DNA from: Bacillota bacterium | GTDB taxonomy: Bacteria > Bacillota > Clostridia > Oscillospirales > Oscillospiraceae | Assembly: GCA_017861415.1 (NCBI GenBank) | Contig: JAGFXS010000064.1 | Span: 1-7,461 of the forward strand | Reading direction: 5' to 3' | Length of the DNA stretch: 7,461 nt | In this document: positions 5,952-7,461 of the stretch, one piece after another | Layout of the letters: every line of letters begins with the position of its first letter | How positions within the stretch are numbered: position 1 is the first letter of the stretch | Made by a program: the position numbers and the translations under genes | The notes under the pieces: model-generated | Database searches by the model: none | Told to the model about the DNA's origin: nothing | The model's input: only the letters and a program-made list of their open reading frames with translations

Positions 5952-7172
5952 ATGCCCATGATGAAAATTCCAATGACTAACCCCATCGTGGAAATCGATG
6001 GAGACGAAATGACCCGCATTCTGTGGCAGATGATCAAGGATGAGCTGATACTCCCCTTTGTGGATCTGAACACCGAATATTACGATCTCGGCCTCTCCAA
6101 CCGGGACGCTACCGACGATCAGGTAACGCATCAGGCCGCAGAGGCAATCAAGGTACACCGGGTAGGTGTGAAATGCGCCACCATCACCCCCAACCTCCAG
6201 CGGATGGAAGAATATGGACTCAAGCAGATGTGGAAAAGCCCTAACGCCACCATTCGGGCCGCTCTGGATGGCACTGTATTTCGTGCCCCCATTATGATTT
6301 CCAAAGTAAAGCCCGTGGTGAGCTGCTGGAAAAAGCCCATCGTCATCGCCCGCCACGCCTACGGGGACATCTACAGAGCCGTAGAGCATCGGGTGGAAGG
6401 CCCCGGCAAGGCGGAACTCCTGTTCACTAATGAGAATGGCGAAACCATTCGGAAGACCATCTACGACTTTCAGGGCCCCGGCGTACTGCAGGGGATGCAC
6501 AACCGAGACGACTCCATTCTGTCCTTTGCCCGTTCCTGCTTCGAGTTCGCTCTGGACACCCGCCAGGACCTCTGGTTCTCCTGCAAGGACACCATCTCCA
6601 AGGATTACGACCAGACCTTCAAGCTCCTTTTCCAAAAGGTTTTCCAGGAAGAGTATCAGGAGAAAATGGAGGCAGCAGGCCTTTCCTACCGCTACGCCCT
6701 CATCGACGACGTGGCAGCCAAGGTGATCCGCTCTCCCGGGGGCATGATCTGGGCCTGCAAGAACTACGACGGCGACGTGATGAGCGATTTGGTCGCCGCA
6801 GCCTTCGGCTCCCTGCCCATGATGACCAGTGTTCTGGTGAGCCCCGACGGCAATTTCGAGTACGAGGCCGCTCACGGCACCGTCACGGACCACTATCACC
6901 GCCACAGAAAGGGTGAGGCCGTCTCCACCAATCCTCTGGCCACCATCTTTGCTTGGACCGGCGCTTTGCGCAAGCGGGGCGAGTTGGACGGCAACGATCC
7001 CCTGACGGACTTCGCCGACAAGCTGACCCAGGCAGGCATCGACACCTTCGAGGCCGGTATCCTCTCTGAAGATCTGGCCGTTCTCTGCGATCCAGCCGAG
7101 GTGAAGGAAACCCCTGATGCCCTTGGCATCATCCGGGCCATTCGCAGCCGGCTGGAAGCCTCGCTTTCATAA
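5952..7172 (+). CDS. icd: Isocitrate dehydrogenase, dimeric eukaryote-like type; cofactor possibly NAD
   Basis: Oxidatively decarboxylates isocitrate to 2-oxoglutarate in the cytoplasm. The 406-residue length and sequence follow the homodimeric IDH1-like class rather than the E. coli type. Visible motifs are EIDGDEMTR (14-22), KSPNATIRAALDGTVFRAP (95-113; Ser96, Arg102, Arg111), RHAYGD with Arg134 (human Arg132), Lys212, and the metal aspartates Asp252, Asp275 and Asp279 (LIDD, NYDGDVMSD). In AAHGTVTDHY, Asp313 replaces the Arg314 that grips the NADP 2'-phosphate in human IDH1; His314 and a basic residue (Arg260 for Lys260) remain. The frame starts one base after the aconitase stop. ATGs at 5952, 5958 and 5961 all share AAAGGA (5942-5947), with 4, 10 and 13 bases of spacing. 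I give 5952, but 5958 or 5961 would match the family start equally well. It ends 15 bases before the terminator. Confidence 0.95.
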   Translation: MPMMKIPMTNPIVEIDGDEMTRILWQMIKDELILPFVDLNTEYYDLGLSNRDATDDQVTHQAAEAIKVHRVGVKCATITPNLQRMEEYGLKQMWKSPNATIRAALDGTVFRAPIMISKVKPVVSCWKKPIVIARHAYGDIYRAVEHRVEGPGKAELLFTNENGETIRKTIYDFQGPGVLQGMHNRDDSILSFARSCFEFALDTRQDLWFSCKDTISKDYDQTFKLLFQKVFQEEYQEKMEAAGLSYRYALIDDVAAKVIRSPGGMIWACKNYDGDVMSDLVAAAFGSLPMMTSVLVSPDGNFEYEAAHGTVTDHYHRHRKGEAVSTNPLATIFAWTGALRKRGELDGNDPLTDFADKLTQAGIDTFEAGILSEDLAVLCDPAEVKETPDALGIIRAIRSRLEASLS

Positions 7173-7187
7173 ACCTACCAAAACAAT

Positions 7188-7225
7188 AAAAAGCTCTGCC
7201 GGTTTTTTAACGGCAGAGCTTTTTT
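7188..7225. terminator. Bidirectional Rho-independent terminator
   Basis: AAGCTCTGCCG (7191-7201) pairs perfectly with CGGCAGAGCTT (7211-7221) around the nine-base loop GTTTTTTAA. The stem is flanked by A5 (7188-7192) on the left and T6 (7220-7225) on the right. It therefore gives a GC-rich hairpin followed by a U-run in both directions. It ends the aconitase-isocitrate dehydrogenase operon on the plus strand and the transporter gene on the minus strand, whose stop is at 7233. Confidence 0.95.
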
Positions 7226-7232
7226 ATTTCGC

Positions 7233-7461
7233 CTATTTTGATACTACCTGTTCACACTCCGGTTCGGGGATCAGCAGATCTTCTTGGAGCCCCAGCTCCT
7301 CTCGCAGGGCTTCCACCGCCTCCAGATCCTCCGCCACAGGGCGCTGCCTGGTGAGTAATACGTTATACGTCGTCACGGCACCCAAGACAATGACTCCGCC
7401 CACAGCGGAGATGGGGCTAATCGTTTCACCAACCACCAGCGCCACCAGCAGGGGGTTGACA
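7233..7461 (-). CDS. EamA/DMT-type membrane transporter, C-terminal part (gene runs in from the right edge)
   Basis: The last 75 codons of a probable drug/metabolite-transporter superfamily permease. The frame is open to the edge of the window, so the GTG at 7445 is internal and not a start. The visible residues NPLLVALVVGETISPISAVG followed by GVIVLGAVTTYNVLLTRQRP match the end of an EamA domain, where a penultimate helix with a conserved GE is followed by a final Gly-rich helix. After the membrane part comes an acidic cytoplasmic tail of about 37 residues (VAEDLEAVEALREELGLQED and on). The substrate cannot be told from this part. It converges on the isocitrate dehydrogenase operon and shares its terminator; no functional link is implied. 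The family call rests on a short stretch, so another multi-helix permease is possible. Confidence 0.7.
   Translation of the reverse strand, partial: VNPLLVALVVGETISPISAVGGVIVLGAVTTYNVLLTRQRPVAEDLEAVEALREELGLQEDLLIPEPECEQVVSK

Noticed and set aside
5916..6905. 329-codon open frame on the minus strand across the isocitrate dehydrogenase gene
   Set aside because: Antisense to a strongly conserved enzyme, with no recognisable motifs. It is explained by the third-position GC bias of the real gene.
1..7461. A novel defence, mobile or biosynthetic system
   Set aside because: All substantial coding capacity is accounted for by core metabolism, a sporulation/PhoH cluster and a transporter end. No array, transposase, toxin-antitoxin pair or unknown multi-gene cassette is visible.

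Overview
The window looks like a chromosomal segment of an anaerobic, probably endospore-forming member of the Clostridia. The Oscillospiraceae-like gut clostridia (Flavonifractor, Oscillibacter and relatives) are my best guess, from protein style and moderately high GC, and I cannot confirm it without a search. The support is a yqfC-yqfD-phoH sporulation/RNA-metabolism cluster, strong AAGGAGG-type ribosome binding sites, Gram-positive-type promoters, and a compact set of oxidative TCA-branch enzymes.

Layout. Positions 1-1781 (minus strand) hold yqfC, yqfD and the first 75 codons of phoH, packed with gaps of 20 and 1 bases. Positions 1782-1955 are a short gap with a weak possible terminator. 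Positions 1956-3338 (minus) encode an si-type citrate synthase. Positions 3339-3700 are a divergent control region. It has one good sigma-A-type promoter facing each way, a hairpin in the citrate synthase leader, and a roughly 120-nt leader with competing hairpins before the aconitase gene. Positions 3701-7172 (plus) encode an aconitase-family hydratase and, one base later, a dimeric isocitrate dehydrogenase. A near-perfect bidirectional hairpin terminator follows at 7188-7225. The end of an EamA/DMT-type membrane transporter gene converges on it from the right edge.

How the genes work together. Citrate synthase, aconitase and isocitrate dehydrogenase form the three-step path from oxaloacetate and acetyl-CoA to 2-oxoglutarate. 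In anaerobes this path mainly feeds glutamate synthesis. The two transcription units diverge from one 360-bp region, so a shared regulator is plausible, but no known operator was recognised.

The most notable points are in the proteins. The isocitrate dehydrogenase carries Asp313 where NADP-dependent relatives have a 2'-phosphate-binding Arg, which suggests NAD preference. The aconitase homologue keeps its three cluster cysteines and catalytic Ser/Arg residues but departs from the canonical family motifs in domain 1 and around the first cysteine. I found no tRNA, rRNA, CRISPR array, insertion sequence or evident novel multi-gene system. This is essentially an ordinary core-metabolism region.
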